From: Oceanimonas baumannii
Lineage (GTDB): Bacteria; Pseudomonadota; Gammaproteobacteria; Enterobacterales; Aeromonadaceae
Reading direction: 5' to 3'
NCBI RefSeq assembly: GCF_002245495.1
Contig: NZ_NQJF01000015.1
Coordinates: forward strand, 33,454 to 97,453
Length of the DNA: 64,000 bases
The notes below the pieces were generated by a model. The model did no database searches. It saw only the letters and a list, made by a program, of their open reading frames with translations, and was not told the DNA's origin. Of the stretch, positions 9,001 to 16,267 are shown in pieces; positions within the stretch are counted from its first letter, which is position 1, and each line of letters starts with the position of its first letter. The position numbers were made by a program, and so were the translations under genes.

Positions 9001-11057
9001 TCCACAATCTTGATGGTCAGATCGTCGCTGTGGCTGTCGCCATCGCGGTCGCTGGCAGTGATGGTGAAACTGTCAAGGGTGTCATCACCTGCAATTCCCG
9101 GGGCTGTGGTCAGGGTATAGTCATAATCCAGAGTGATGGTGCCATTTTCACTCTCGCTGTAACCCTTCAGTACCAGCTCACCGTACTCAGTGGTGATACT
9201 CTGGCTGCTGGTGCCCAGCTCTTCCACCTGGGCCTTGCTCAGGGTCAGCGTTGCTGGCAGGCCGTTCACATCGGTATAGCTGATGGTCACCGCATCCGTC
9301 TCGGCCAGGCCGTCCAAGGCTTTCAGGGTGAACTGGCTGCTGACCTGAGTGTCGGTCTCGTTGGGCTGGGAGCCATCGCTCAAACCGCTTTCAAACACCA
9401 CCTGGTCGGTGTTATCCGCATCCGGGGTGATGGCGTCGTTGTTGTTGGGCACGTCCACGGTCACGGGCCAGTCGATGGGCTTGTTGTCAGAATCGTCATC
9501 GCGGTTACCGGACGGATCGGTAATGGTGGCGTTCACGGTCACGTCTTTGTCGCCCGGCTGCACCGGGACTTCCACCTTGATGCCGTTGCTCAGATCGTCT
9601 TCGGTCACCGGCCGCTCCAGCAGCACGTTGCCGTCCTTGTCGGTCACTGTCAGGTTGTCACCCACTTCGGTGCCCGGGTTCAGGGTCACCTCGGCGGTGA
9701 CGGTGCCGTCTTCGCCGATTTCGTCTTCGTTGTACACACCATCGTCGCCGGTGCCGGTCAGCTCAACGGTGACGGACGGCGGGACGTTATCGATGGGCTT
9801 GTTGTCAGAATCGTCATCGCGGTTACCGGACGGATCGGTAATGGTAGCGTTCACGGTCACGTCTTTATCACCCGGTTGCACCGGGACTTCCACCGTGATG
9901 CCACTGGTCAGATCATCCTCGGTCACCGGCCGCTCCAGCAGCACATTGCCGTCCTTGTCGGTGACCACCAGGGTGTCACCCACTTCGGTGCCCGGGTTCA
10001 GGGTCACCTCGGCGGTCACGGTGCCGTCTTCGCCGATTTCGTCTTCGTTGTACACACCATCGTCGCCGGTGCCGGTCAGCTCAACAGTGACGGACGGCGG
10101 TACGTTGTCGATGGGCTTGTTGTCAGAATCGTCATCGCGGTTACCGGACGGATCGGTAATGGTGGCGTTCACGGTCACGTCTTTGTCGCCCGGTTGCACC
10201 GGGACTTCCACCTTGATGCCACTGGTCAGATCATCCTCGGTCACCGGCCGCTCCAGCAGCACATTGCCGTCCTTGTCGGTGACCACCAGGGTGTCACCCA
10301 CTTCGGTGCCCGGGTTCAGGGTCACCTCGGCGGTGACGGTGCCGTCTTCGCCGATTTCGTCTTCGTTGTAGACACCATCGTCGCCGGTGCCGGTCAGCTC
10401 AACGCTGACAGAGGGCGGGGTTTGATCCTCTCCGTCTCCTCCGTCAGGATTACCGTCGCCCCCATCCGGATCACCGTCTCCATCGCCAGGATTTCCATTC
10501 CCTCCGTCCGGATCACCATCGCCAGGGTCTCCGCCACCAACGTCACCCGGAGACTCGTCATCATCCCCTGAACGAGCATCGGTGTTCCGAGCGTGAATAA
10601 ACCCCTGATTCAACCGTTCCTCTTCCGGCTCTTCAGGATCCCTGTCCCAGCTCATGGCCAGCGGCGTTAATATCTCCTTAATCGCAGCAATCGTCAGCGG
10701 CGTAATGCCATCAGCCTCAATAATTTCAGCAATTCGTACCGTTTGCACAAAGGCATGACCATCGCCGAATAAACCCTGTTGCTGTGGTAACAACGTATTT
10801 GTACCCTGGGTGGCCTCAGGCAGCACAATCACGGGAATGCCTTCTGTCACCTCACCAGCGTTGTTCTGTGCACGACCGCCGGTAAATGCCAGTAAACGAC
10901 CATCACCAAAGTCAAGCTCTACTCGGGTAGTCGATGCCGTAACCAGGGTTTCTTCCGGCGCGATACTCTCACCCGGTGCCAGCAAACGACTTGTGCCATC
11001 CGGTCCCACCGCCCAGGCCAGACCACTCAGTGAAATTACAGTTGCTACGGTGTTCAT
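1..11057 (-). CDS. Giant LapA/BapA-like type I secreted biofilm adhesin (3' end outside window)
   Basis: The minus-strand frame opens at ATG 11057 (GAGG about 8 nt upstream) and stays open to base 1, giving at least 3685 residues. Residues 1-135 resemble a LapA-type retention module (start MNTVATVISLSGLAWAVGPD). A Gly/Asp-rich linker (about 163-208) follows, then three near-identical 106-residue Ig-like repeats (about 212-529). Next are four alternating T1SS-143-like (VFESGLS motif near 550, 855, 1155 and 1435) and VCBS-like units (VAKDDTNSVTEE type), two 225-residue units (about 1565-2014), and further divergent acidic Ig-like domains. In this family the protein is exported by a type I system and held in the outer membrane by its N-terminal plug, mediating surface attachment. 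It is last in an operon with its exporter genes, 49 bp after the HlyD-like gene. The C-terminal RTX/secretion signal is not visible. The family call is firm; the ligand is unknown. Confidence 0.93.
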   Translation of the reverse strand, partial: MNTVATVISLSGLAWAVGPDGTSRLLAPGESIAPEETLVTASTTRVELDFGDGRLLAFTGGRAQNNAGEVTEGIPVIVLPEATQGTNTLLPQQQGLFGDGHAFVQTVRIAEIIEADGITPLTIAAIKEILTPLAMSWDRDPEEPEEERLNQGFIHARNTDARSGDDDESPGDVGGGDPGDGDPDGGNGNPGDGDGDPDGGDGNPDGGDGEDQTPPSVSVELTGTGDDGVYNEDEIGEDGTVTAEVTLNPGTEVGDTLVVTDKDGNVLLERPVTEDDLTSGIKVEVPVQPGDKDVTVNATITDPSGNRDDDSDNKPIDNVPPSVTVELTGTGDDGVYNEDEIGEDGTVTAEVTLNPGTEVGDTLVVTDKDGNVLLERPVTEDDLTSGITVEVPVQPGDKDVTVNATITDPSGNRDDDSDNKPIDNVPPSVTVELTGTGDDGVYNEDEIGEDGTVTAEVTLNPGTEVGDNLTVTDKDGNVLLERPVTEDDLSNGIKVEVPVQPGDKDVTVNATITDPSGNRDDDSDNKPIDWPVTVDVPNNNDAITPDADNTDQVVFESGLSDGSQPNETDTQVSSQFTLKALDGLAETDAVTISYTDVNGLPATLTLSKAQVEELGTSSQSITTEYGELVLKGYSESENGTITLDYDYTLTTAPGIAGDDTLDSFTITASDRDGDSHSDDLTIKIVDDAPVAKDDTNSVTEEMGLTATGNVINNGSAGDVADTTGADGATVSGVTSTNVSGNTATETDGTLVIDGQYGTLTINADGSYTYELDNGNLEVQGLTEGESLDEVFNYTLSDGDTDVSNANLTITINGSNDGVSVDVPDPTDPADPNYPTENPDNPTSPTWGSINDHVVFESGLSTGSAPNGNDILVDSSFTLSALDGLDSITFTVNGTETTLSSTVIEALDGNNPQTIPTEFGELVLNGYTLNGDGTITIDYEYTLTSAPENGTLGDAGTFTDDTINITVNDTDTDADSQDLVIRIVDDAPVAKDDTNSVTEEMGLTATGNVINNGSAGDVADTTGADGATVSGVTSTNVSGNTATETEGTLVIDGQYGTLTINADGSYTYKLDNGNLKVQGLTEGESLDEVFNYTLSDGDTDVSNASLTITINGSNDGVSVDVPDPTDPADPNYPAENPDNPTSPTWGSINDHVVFESGLSTGSAPNDNDILVDSSFILSALDGLDSITFTVNGTETTLSSTVIEALNGNPQTIPTEFGELVLNGYTLNSDGTITLDYEYTLTSAPENGTLGDAGTFTDDTINITVNDTDTDADSQDLVIRIVDDAPVAKDDTNSIAEDVVSVTGNVIANGAATDVADTTGADGATVTGVVTGTVAEGAHVPDSSLTITGKYGTLTLNPDGGYTYTLDNDNQIVQGLTDGEALNDEVFSYTITDQDGDKSTATVTITINGADDSVTVDVPHNNEATTPDGNITDQVVFESGLSNGSSPKALDTQVSNQFTLVALDGLADVTISYTDVNGQPATLTLSKAQVEGLAGTDQTITTQYGELVLNGFSQGTDGTITIDYDYTLTTAPEVTGEDTNDRFTIAATDRDGDTNSGDLTIKIVDDVPVAVADTDNVTEGNTLTVDASNGVLGNDKSGADGWAHSGNAVVGVEAGNSGVAAENTSVGQEIVGQYGTLTLNADGSYTYVANANSITAEAQDVFTYTVKDSDGDLVETTLTIDVADVTGSPVDTAGQVNEAGLADGTAPDSNGEKITNGSLDLQPGWNVDGPQSGSASFGDWTVNADGTFSYTLTQRTEDVNGQPETDSFTYIVVDEFGNTVENTVTITIVDDAPVAVADTDKVTEGETLTVDANNGVLGNDKSGADGWANNGHAVVGVVAGNSGVAAENTSVGQEIVGQYGTLTLNADGSYTYVANANSITADAQDVFTYTVKDSDGDLVETTLTIDVADVTGSPVDTAGQVDEAGLANGTAPDSNGEKITNGSLDLQPGWNVDGPQSGSASFGDWTVNADGTFNYTLTGTTTDLAGDETDSFTYTAVDQFGNTVTNTVTITIVDDAPVVSATGTLPDNLIVDETTLGTEAKNSFAGAFDYQFGADGAAATDSVVYTLEVNNSAAGLADLKDTATGDSIKLVLENGTVKGVVDGGTADGETVFTVTVDADGNVTLTQQRPMIHGDPKNPDDAFTLPSDSIKLTATATDKDGDSDSASIELGGQLEFKDDGPAITAAPAGGTVDEAYLAKGSIGTEDPAQITVSNSLNVDFGTDGAGDVQFTAGTAAALKDLGLTSADKALAYEVSTDGHTLIAYKEGESSQTPVFTVVITDPTGTPGYQFILNGALDHVDDIGNTVDELGLVFDNIQVTDKDGDSVDTGFTITVKDDAVDPSEPQLVTVIEDSVSEGAGNTFNTNADATGDNTSINDGTPDTEGWVTTSHGRVKVNADGTISYEPAPNYSGKDSFTYTTITDNDTKTYTVEVTVKPVSDAPDIPHGTQTGDVDAVVVQTKEDTSVALGLKVPVITDNTDENGAAEDSGDDPERLGEITLSLGSSAPAGTVLTKGDGSALVSSDGVYKFVITDVADLHLNGLTTANDGSVNYVTQAEYEAIKAQPADDRHENFDVVVSVDSYEVNSTGNKLPDSQVSGTNGSNSQQTITVDVQAVTDAPGISLTEAGNTGATSIAVTEASGGNNGKITVSMEEDGTLNLQDVLGETLKDTDGSESYWYDISGLPAGTVVTINGKKYTADSEGNISMPEADYMNTNNGGNPGFSIKLPTDYSNSTADKVTITLNTKDSDGDSSVTTTTESVSVDLELRVYAKPDDVKLENPDATPEDTAVAFLDKLGLNDTDGSESITQVRITDFPTEGGTWILYDHSGDPVTVPDGGDASGGGLILTVGTGVGEYTLDQIKEFTLQPPAHSSSDGTIKVYITTEEDGANTASGNPESQEWAHDLNITVTPVAEDANTDSDGSHGVDVTINPSHEYTTAGNEDEFMLLGKDAGFSLETGWSNEDGKAPNGEGTGVTGGDGSEETFALLTPYDVVGNNAQINETGNPLDGSVFRYKDASGEFKGGIFNGEPVKIPVEYLDSLEFKGPANFSGVVKIKVEAGTVDYDEDTGAATNMAVSGESWLTNVIVHPVADQVTLKVNARITTDEDVPVALNINPTSSDSDETFNVTISGIPAGATITYNGVEYSEANGNITGGSLIIEDFDASKQPTLTPPKDSNESIDLKVEAVSVDTLTYIDKNGVEVHSPVDESLSQELDINITVQGVPDEPKLELVQDKVYVEQDLDDAAGANQVALSDLITSFGSGETSGDGSEAVTLRLSGLPDGFNLVGAGSVLGGSGPDRVWVIDENQLSKVKITLPPNYSGSVSFTAQPVVTENDNDSETFFDPENIGFTVTPSPEADLSVSSNLTEDTIGKLDLSAVHQNGDTDEFITEVKIKAVDGFTFYSDADGTTELIPGADGYYVFSGADVNSVYVKADANFSGTQRLEVEYYKVTDPSTDGNVDEVTVQKGTATHDLIVGAVTDNIGAELNTITAVVSGEDSFNFDDTTGTATVNGTGKVTVKVDISQQADANAGNKTDTDGSEQLTHIVIDGVPQGVNVEGAVQTAPGQWLINTSDSFNADTLTKDLVFNVTGLAGTGTSAITVTGYSKDTGASSQKQAEISFNLDINQGPGPDTELPDVELSDKNTVQTEDSGFSLAEQVVGTITGGNVDSYQITVTLRTSPDDDTVFTDA
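5015..6365 (-). repeat. Two tandem ~675-bp repeats in the adhesin
   Basis: A long identical stretch beginning ccgtccagtcaccaaagctg occurs at 5165 and 5840, a 675-bp (225-codon) period. Each copy encodes a unit containing QPGWNVDGPQSGSASFGDW. Confidence 0.9.
7206..8990 (-). repeat. Two tandem ~891/894-bp repeats (T1SS-143 plus VCBS unit)
   Basis: The boundary word catcgtccac recurs at 7211, 8102 and 8996. The two copies are almost identical over about 297 codons and differ by a few substitutions and a one-codon indel near 8335. Each encodes a VFESGLS-type domain followed by a VCBS-like domain. Confidence 0.9.
9472..10425 (-). repeat. Three tandem 318-bp repeats in the adhesin
   Basis: The same word (ttgttgtcagaatcgtcatc) recurs at 9481, 9799 and 10117, an exact 318-bp period (106 codons). 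Copies are nearly identical at DNA level and encode a domain starting near PPSVTVELTGTGDDGVYNED. This is a substrate for recombinational length variation. Confidence 0.93.
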
Positions 11058-11106
11058 ATGCTGCCTCGTTATTAAATTTTATCGCCAGGCTGAGTCAGTT
11101 TCCCGC

Positions 11107-12528
11107 TCAGCGCTCTCCCAGTGCATTGGCTTTGGCACGTAATATTGGTTTAAGAAGGTAGGAAAGCACGGTGCGCTCTCCGGTAATAATGTCGAGCTGC
11201 GCCGTCATGCCAGGAATCACCTCAAGAGCATCCGACAGCGCTTTTTCATCGGTAATGGCCCGAACCAGGTAATACGTGTTATCACGTTGATCGGTAATGG
11301 TATCGGGGCTGATAAGCTCCACACGGGCCGGAATGCCGCCGTAAATGGAGAAGTCGTAGGCATGCAGCTTGATCATGGCCGGCAGTCCCGGACGCAAAAA
11401 GGCAATATCACGGGGGGCAATTTTGGCCTCAACCAGCAGGCGATCATCTGCAGGCACAATCTCGATCACAGGATCCCCCTGAGCCACCACACCACCAGGC
11501 GTTTTATAAAGGACCCGTTGCACGGTACCATTCACCGGTGAATACAGTTCCGACGACTTCACCCGATCAGCCAGCGCAACCGCTCCTTCACGCAAACTGG
11601 CCAGCTCTGCCGATGCATCGCTCAGCTCAGAACGCCAGCGATTACGGGCTGCATGCTCAATTTCCGCAATGCGGGCTTCGGCTTCTTCAATGGCTGCCTG
11701 CTGACGGCCGACCTCTGCTTCTGCCTGGCGAAGTTCGCCCGACGCTGCGGCCAGATCCCGCTCAAGATGCAAAATTTCCACCGGAGAGACCGCACCGGTG
11801 TCAAGCAGCGGCCGGGTGGCGCTCAGTTCCCGGGATGACAGTCCGACCGCCTGACGGGCCGCCCGCTTTTTCGCGTTTACTTGCTCCAGGGTGCGCTGTT
11901 GCTGACTTAACTGCTCCCGCGCTACATTAACCCGCTGGCGATACTCATTGCGGCTTTCGTTATAAAATGCCTGCTCCCGGGCCAGCACCCCCAGCTCCTG
12001 AGCACTGAGCGCATCACTGCTCTCGGGCTGCCAGGGCTTGTTATTGATCAACGCCAGCAAACGCTCCACCTTCGCCTGCAGCGCAAAAATACGCACTTCG
12101 CTTTCCTGAAAGCTGGCCTGAAAACGGGTGGGATCAATGCGCACCAGCAAGTCACCGGCACTCACTTTGTCACCTTCCCTGACAAACAGCTCTCGTACCA
12201 CACCACCATCTGTAGATTGCACAATCTGCAACTGACTGGCCGGGATCACCTTTCCTTCACCCCGGGTAATTTCATCAATGGGTGCAAACGCAGACCAGAC
12301 AAGCAATGCCAAAAAAGCAATAACAATGGTGTAGAGCAAACCACGGGCTCCCGGCTCGCGGGATTCAAGAATGCTGAATTCGGCATCGCGCACCCAGTCA
12401 CCATCTTTTTTATCAAAGCGGTCAAGCAGGGGACTTAACAGACCGGCCAGCCGGCCTCGTCCCGTCTCCGTGACCCGCTCCAGGCTGTTAAAACCCCGTT
12501 GTTCAGGCAATTGGTTCGGTTTACTCAT
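11107..12528 (-). CDS. HlyD-family type I secretion membrane fusion protein (LapC-like)
   Basis: This is the periplasmic adaptor joining the inner-membrane ABC exporter to the TolC-like channel. The protein is 473 residues. A short cytoplasmic N-terminus is followed by one membrane segment (about 95-112, LLYTIVIAFLALLVWSAF), a biotinyl-lipoyl-like hairpin half (GEGKVIPASQLQIVQSTDGG), a long Gln/Glu/Arg-rich coiled coil (about 175-330), and the second lipoyl half and beta-barrel ending in the conserved GMTAQLDIITGERTVLSYLL region. Start 12528 (MSKPNQ) is chosen because it overlaps the upstream ABC gene by ATGA. The frame is open further upstream to 12687, but that lies inside the ABC gene. It sits between the transporter and the adhesin and presumably serves only that adhesin. 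Confidence 0.95.
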   Translation of the reverse strand: MSKPNQLPEQRGFNSLERVTETGRGRLAGLLSPLLDRFDKKDGDWVRDAEFSILESREPGARGLLYTIVIAFLALLVWSAFAPIDEITRGEGKVIPASQLQIVQSTDGGVVRELFVREGDKVSAGDLLVRIDPTRFQASFQESEVRIFALQAKVERLLALINNKPWQPESSDALSAQELGVLAREQAFYNESRNEYRQRVNVAREQLSQQQRTLEQVNAKKRAARQAVGLSSRELSATRPLLDTGAVSPVEILHLERDLAAASGELRQAEAEVGRQQAAIEEAEARIAEIEHAARNRWRSELSDASAELASLREGAVALADRVKSSELYSPVNGTVQRVLYKTPGGVVAQGDPVIEIVPADDRLLVEAKIAPRDIAFLRPGLPAMIKLHAYDFSIYGGIPARVELISPDTITDQRDNTYYLVRAITDEKALSDALEVIPGMTAQLDIITGERTVLSYLLKPILRAKANALGER

Positions 12529-14645
12529 GCCGCTGCCCTGCGTAAGCTGCCTTTGGAAAGCGCGTCCAGTACCCGATCCTTGGGACCATCGGCGATTATC
12601 TGACCGTGATCCATCACAATAAGGCGATCCACCAGCGACAGCAGGCTCGTACGATGCGTGATCAGCAGCAGAGTACGCGCACGGCAATATTCCCCCAGTC
12701 CTTTGGTTACCCGCTGTTCCATCAGGCTGTCCATGGCACTGGTTGGCTCATCAAGCAACAGCACCGGTGCTTCTCCCGCCAGTGCCCGCGCCAATGCCAC
12801 CGCCTGACGCTGCCCTCCCGACAGCGCCTGGCCATTCTCACCGACTGGTAGTGACCAGCCCTCGGCCTGACGGCCGATAAGTGTTTCCAGCCCGGCAATA
12901 CGGGCTGCCTGCTGCAATGCCGTGGCGCAAGGCTGAGTCTGACCCAGGGTGACATTGTCATAAATGGTGCCGTTTACCAGCATCAGATCCTGTGGCAAAT
13001 GACCGACGTGCCGGCGTAAAGTAGCCACGTCCAGCTGCTGTCCGTGCAGTCCGTCAACAAACACCGTCCCTTCTGTCGGCTGGTACAAACCCAGAATCAG
13101 CTTTTCCAGTGTGCTTTTGCCGGAGCCAGCCGCACCAAGAATGCCGACTTTTTCACCGGCACTGATTTTCAGGGATACCTGATTTAATGCTGGTCGTTCT
13201 GACCCGGGATAAGTAAAACTGACCTTGCTAAACTCAATGTCTCCCCGCACGGCTGTTTGACCGTTCTGTGCAGTACTGCTGCGCTCCTGAGGGGAATGCA
13301 TCAGTTCATCCAGTGAATGCAGGGCCGCTGCAGCCTGATGATATTGGGTCATCAGCGCCGCCGTTTGTGAGACCGGGGCCATGGCCCGGGAGCTGAGCAT
13401 GTAGGCTGCTATCAGCGCCCCTTGCGTCATTTGACCGTCGATAACCAGGTAAACACCAATAATAATCATGGCGACGGAGACGGTCTGCTGAACCCAGGCC
13501 GCCCCGACACTGACCGACGCCCCCAGCAAACGTTGCCGGCTGCTGCTGCCCGATAAAAACCGGCTCTGCTGCTCCCAGCGGCCCTGCGCCCGGCCGGTGG
13601 CATTGAAAATTTTAAACACCGGCAGTAAATGCAGGCTCTCAATCAGACCCGCACTGCGCTGAGAAGAAACCTGCCCCGACACATCGGCAAGCCGTTTCAT
13701 CTGGCTTTGCACCGACAAGGCATAAAGTAAAAGCAACATGGCCCCTGCCAGTACAGGCACAGCCATCAGAGGAGCAATAATGGTAATAATCAGCAGAAAC
13801 AGCAGGAAAAAAGGCAAGTCGATCAGGGCCGTGACGACCATGGAGCCACAAAACGCTCGCACACTCTCAAACCCCTGAATATTACCGGCGAGCACCCCCG
13901 CCGAGGCAGGCATGGATTCCAGCCGCATGCCCATCACCCGTTCCATAATGCGTGAAGAGAGCACACCATCGGCCCGTCCTGCCGCCAGCTCCACAAACCA
14001 ACTGCGCAACAGCCGCAAGGCCAGATCCGAAAACACCACGATCATGACACCCGCTGCCAGCACCCACAGGGTGGCGGTGCTCTGATTCGGCACCACCCGG
14101 TCATAGACGTTCATCACGAACAGTGGCATTGCCAAGGCGAAGATATTAATGCAGAAAGAAGCCAGCAACACATCACGGTAGATGCGCCGGTGACGCCGGA
14201 TAACCGACCAGAACCAGTGACCGTTATCGGCACTGGCGGCAGTTTCGGCATCTCCCTGAGGCAACGACAGCTCTGGCCGGCAATAGATAACCACACCACC
14301 ATAGTGCTGCTCGAGCTCACTGAGCGAGTCCTCAGTCTGTGCCATGTCAAGCTCCGGGCGGCGCGTCACCACCCGGCCGGTACTCCGGTCCAGCTGTTCA
14401 AGTACACAGGCGCGGTTATCTTTCAGCAGCACAATACAGGGCAACAGACCGGTATTAATACGTGCCAGCGGCTGCCGCAACAAACTCGCCTTTAACCCAG
14501 CCCTGGCAGCGGCCCTGGGCAGTAAGGACGGCGTCAGCCGTCCTTGTTCCAGTGGCAGCCCGTCTACCAGACTGTCTCTGGTATGAGGATTGCCGGCATA
14601 TTGCGCCAGCTGCAGCAGACACAGGGTCAGAGCATCATCATGCAT
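12525..14645 (-). CDS. Type I secretion ABC transporter/permease with degenerate C39-like domain (LapB-like)
   Basis: An inner-membrane exporter ATPase of 706 residues. The N-terminal ~130 residues look like a C39-like domain without the peptidase catalytic Cys/His arrangement, as expected for exporters of RTX adhesins that bind but do not cleave substrate. Six membrane helices follow (about 160-430, starting DVLLASFCINIFALAMPLFV). The nucleotide-binding domain has Walker A GAAGSGKST (about 503), signature LSGGQRQAVALARAL (about 605) and Walker B VLLLDEPTSAMD. It starts 7 bp after the TolC-like gene and overlaps the HlyD-like gene by 4 bp, so the genes are translationally linked. Assignment to adhesin export rests on family and position. 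Confidence 0.96.
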   Translation of the reverse strand: MHDDALTLCLLQLAQYAGNPHTRDSLVDGLPLEQGRLTPSLLPRAAARAGLKASLLRQPLARINTGLLPCIVLLKDNRACVLEQLDRSTGRVVTRRPELDMAQTEDSLSELEQHYGGVVIYCRPELSLPQGDAETAASADNGHWFWSVIRRHRRIYRDVLLASFCINIFALAMPLFVMNVYDRVVPNQSTATLWVLAAGVMIVVFSDLALRLLRSWFVELAAGRADGVLSSRIMERVMGMRLESMPASAGVLAGNIQGFESVRAFCGSMVVTALIDLPFFLLFLLIITIIAPLMAVPVLAGAMLLLLYALSVQSQMKRLADVSGQVSSQRSAGLIESLHLLPVFKIFNATGRAQGRWEQQSRFLSGSSSRQRLLGASVSVGAAWVQQTVSVAMIIIGVYLVIDGQMTQGALIAAYMLSSRAMAPVSQTAALMTQYHQAAAALHSLDELMHSPQERSSTAQNGQTAVRGDIEFSKVSFTYPGSERPALNQVSLKISAGEKVGILGAAGSGKSTLEKLILGLYQPTEGTVFVDGLHGQQLDVATLRRHVGHLPQDLMLVNGTIYDNVTLGQTQPCATALQQAARIAGLETLIGRQAEGWSLPVGENGQALSGGQRQAVALARALAGEAPVLLLDEPTSAMDSLMEQRVTKGLGEYCRARTLLLITHRTSLLSLVDRLIVMDHGQIIADGPKDRVLDALSKGSLRRAAA

Positions 14646-14652
14646 AAGCCGG

Positions 14653-16050
14653 TCACTTAATGGTTACATAAGCATCGGCGAGAGCCGCACAGTAACGCGC
14701 CGGCAGCTCACGCTGCTGCTGATCATCACCCAAATGGCTGAATTCATCAGGAAGCGGCGACAGTTTCATGGTGGAAAGCAGTTCACCCGTGCTGTTAAGG
14801 ACCTGGGCACGCGTCAGCAACAGATCGTAGTGACCCTGAATGTAATTACGCTCGGCCTGATAGGCTTCGTTTTCAGAGTCGAGCACATCCAGCAAGGAAC
14901 GACGGCCAATGCCAAATTGCTGGCGGTATGCTTCAACTACCCGGACAGATGATTCTTTGTGTGACAGCAGCAGATCAATTTTTTGCTTCAGGTTCTGCAG
15001 TTCAGACCAGGCAATGGTGGCGCTCTGGCGCAAATCAACACAGGTCTTGTCACGCAGGCTCTCAGCCTGGGAGATACGGTGATATGCCGCCTGCTGGGCA
15101 GCCCGATCACTGCCTCCCCGGAACAGGTTATAACGGGCACGCAGCTCAATCAGGCTCTCATCCCCACGGCGGCTGGGATCGGTTCGATTATCAAAGCCGT
15201 TGTTGTTCTGATAAATACCGTGACTCAGACCCAGTTCCAGCGTCGGGTAATAGTTGGATTCCGCAATGGTCATGGCCGACTCGGCGGCATCGATATTGGA
15301 AAAAGCGGCATATAACGCCGGATTGTTCCGGTATACCTTGCCGAGAATGGTTTCCAGTTCAGCGGGCAACCCTGCCGACAGTTCCTGGGATTTATCGAGC
15401 TGGGCTCCCGGGGCACGACCTACCAGACGCTGGAAACGAGCGGTTACACTTTGCAGGTTACTTAGCTCCGTGCGCAGGTTAGACTGCGCCAGTGCCAGCC
15501 GCCCTTCGGTCTGATACAAGTCAGCTTTGTTCGCCACTCCTTTATCAGCCCGCTGAATAACCTGATCACGCACGGCAAGATGGCTGTCTACGTTACGCTG
15601 TGCAAGCTCGGTCAGATAACGGTAACGCTGCACATCCAGGTAAACCTGGGTCACTTCCAGTGCCTTGTTTTCGGCCTCTTCCCGCAACCGGAAATACTGC
15701 TCCGTCACTTGATGACCTGCTTCTGCTACCCGGCCCTGTACGCCAAAGCCGTCAAACAGCAACTGCGTCACCGACAGCTCGGCATAATCACGATCAAAGT
15801 TATCTCTGCCATCAAAATCGCGGCGCGCCAGTCCCAGCGAGGCATCCAGATCCACCGACGGCAGATAAGCGCCTTTTTCCTTGCGTTGTTCAGCTTGCTG
15901 CACCCGCAACGCCTCAGCCTCAAAGCGAACTTCCGGGTTATGCTCCAGCGCTTCGGTCAATACTGCCTTTAAATCTTCCGCCTGTGCGCTGCCCATCAGC
16001 AGCATCATGCTTACGGCCAGTGCAGTGCGTTTTCCTTTGAACTTTATCAA
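14653..16050 (-). CDS. TolC-family outer membrane channel (LapE-like)
   Basis: The outer-membrane component of the adhesin exporter, 465 residues. The start is taken as TTG 16050 because AAGGGGAAGC lies just upstream and yields a clean signal peptide (KRTALAVSMMLLMGSAQA, cleavage before EDL); the frame extends to 16137 but without that ribosome site. Two OEP repeats are visible: helical Gln/Glu/Ala-rich segments, the ELSVTQLLFDGF strand motif and the later LRARYNLFRGGSDRAA segment, each marking a half of the trimeric barrel/tunnel. It is the first gene of the four-gene lap-type operon, with a 7-bp gap to the ABC gene. Confidence 0.94.
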   Translation of the reverse strand: MIKFKGKRTALAVSMMLLMGSAQAEDLKAVLTEALEHNPEVRFEAEALRVQQAEQRKEKGAYLPSVDLDASLGLARRDFDGRDNFDRDYAELSVTQLLFDGFGVQGRVAEAGHQVTEQYFRLREEAENKALEVTQVYLDVQRYRYLTELAQRNVDSHLAVRDQVIQRADKGVANKADLYQTEGRLALAQSNLRTELSNLQSVTARFQRLVGRAPGAQLDKSQELSAGLPAELETILGKVYRNNPALYAAFSNIDAAESAMTIAESNYYPTLELGLSHGIYQNNNGFDNRTDPSRRGDESLIELRARYNLFRGGSDRAAQQAAYHRISQAESLRDKTCVDLRQSATIAWSELQNLKQKIDLLLSHKESSVRVVEAYRQQFGIGRRSLLDVLDSENEAYQAERNYIQGHYDLLLTRAQVLNSTGELLSTMKLSPLPDEFSHLGDDQQQRELPARYCAALADAYVTIK

Positions 16051-16213
16051 CGTGCTTCCCCTTAATGTGCTCTCTGGCAGAGAATTCAAAATTTTCTGAG
16101 AAGACAGCCTGGCTGCCATGGGTTTTCTGGTGCCCATGGTATGCCGAGAAATGTCGCTGTCTTTTGCTGCAGCGGAAATTTCTTTTCCTTCAGGGGAAAT
16201 AAAATGGTGCGAC

Positions 16214-16237
16214 GGAGCTCTCCCTGCTGGAGAGTCC
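16214..16237 (-). terminator. Possible weak terminator after the solute-binding protein gene
   Basis: An inverted repeat (ggagctctcc/ggagagtcc, 5-nt loop, one bulge) lies 30 bp past the minus-strand stop at 16268. An ATTTTATTT run follows about 9 nt after the stem. The T-tract is poorly placed, so this is tentative; the rest of 16051-16267 should hold the promoter of the exporter operon. Confidence 0.35.
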
Positions 16238-16267
16238 GCCGCTAAAGAAGTAATGCCTGGAGAGTGG

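Noticed and set aside
4668..10571. 1967-residue plus-strand ORF (and plus ORFs at 132-614, 657-1448, 1464-2111, 2271-3206)
   Set aside because: All lie antisense to the adhesin. The minus strand reads as recognisable VCBS/Ig-like repeats. The plus frame stays open because the adhesin's codon use rarely produces reverse-complement stops. No domain or ribosome site was seen on the plus strand.
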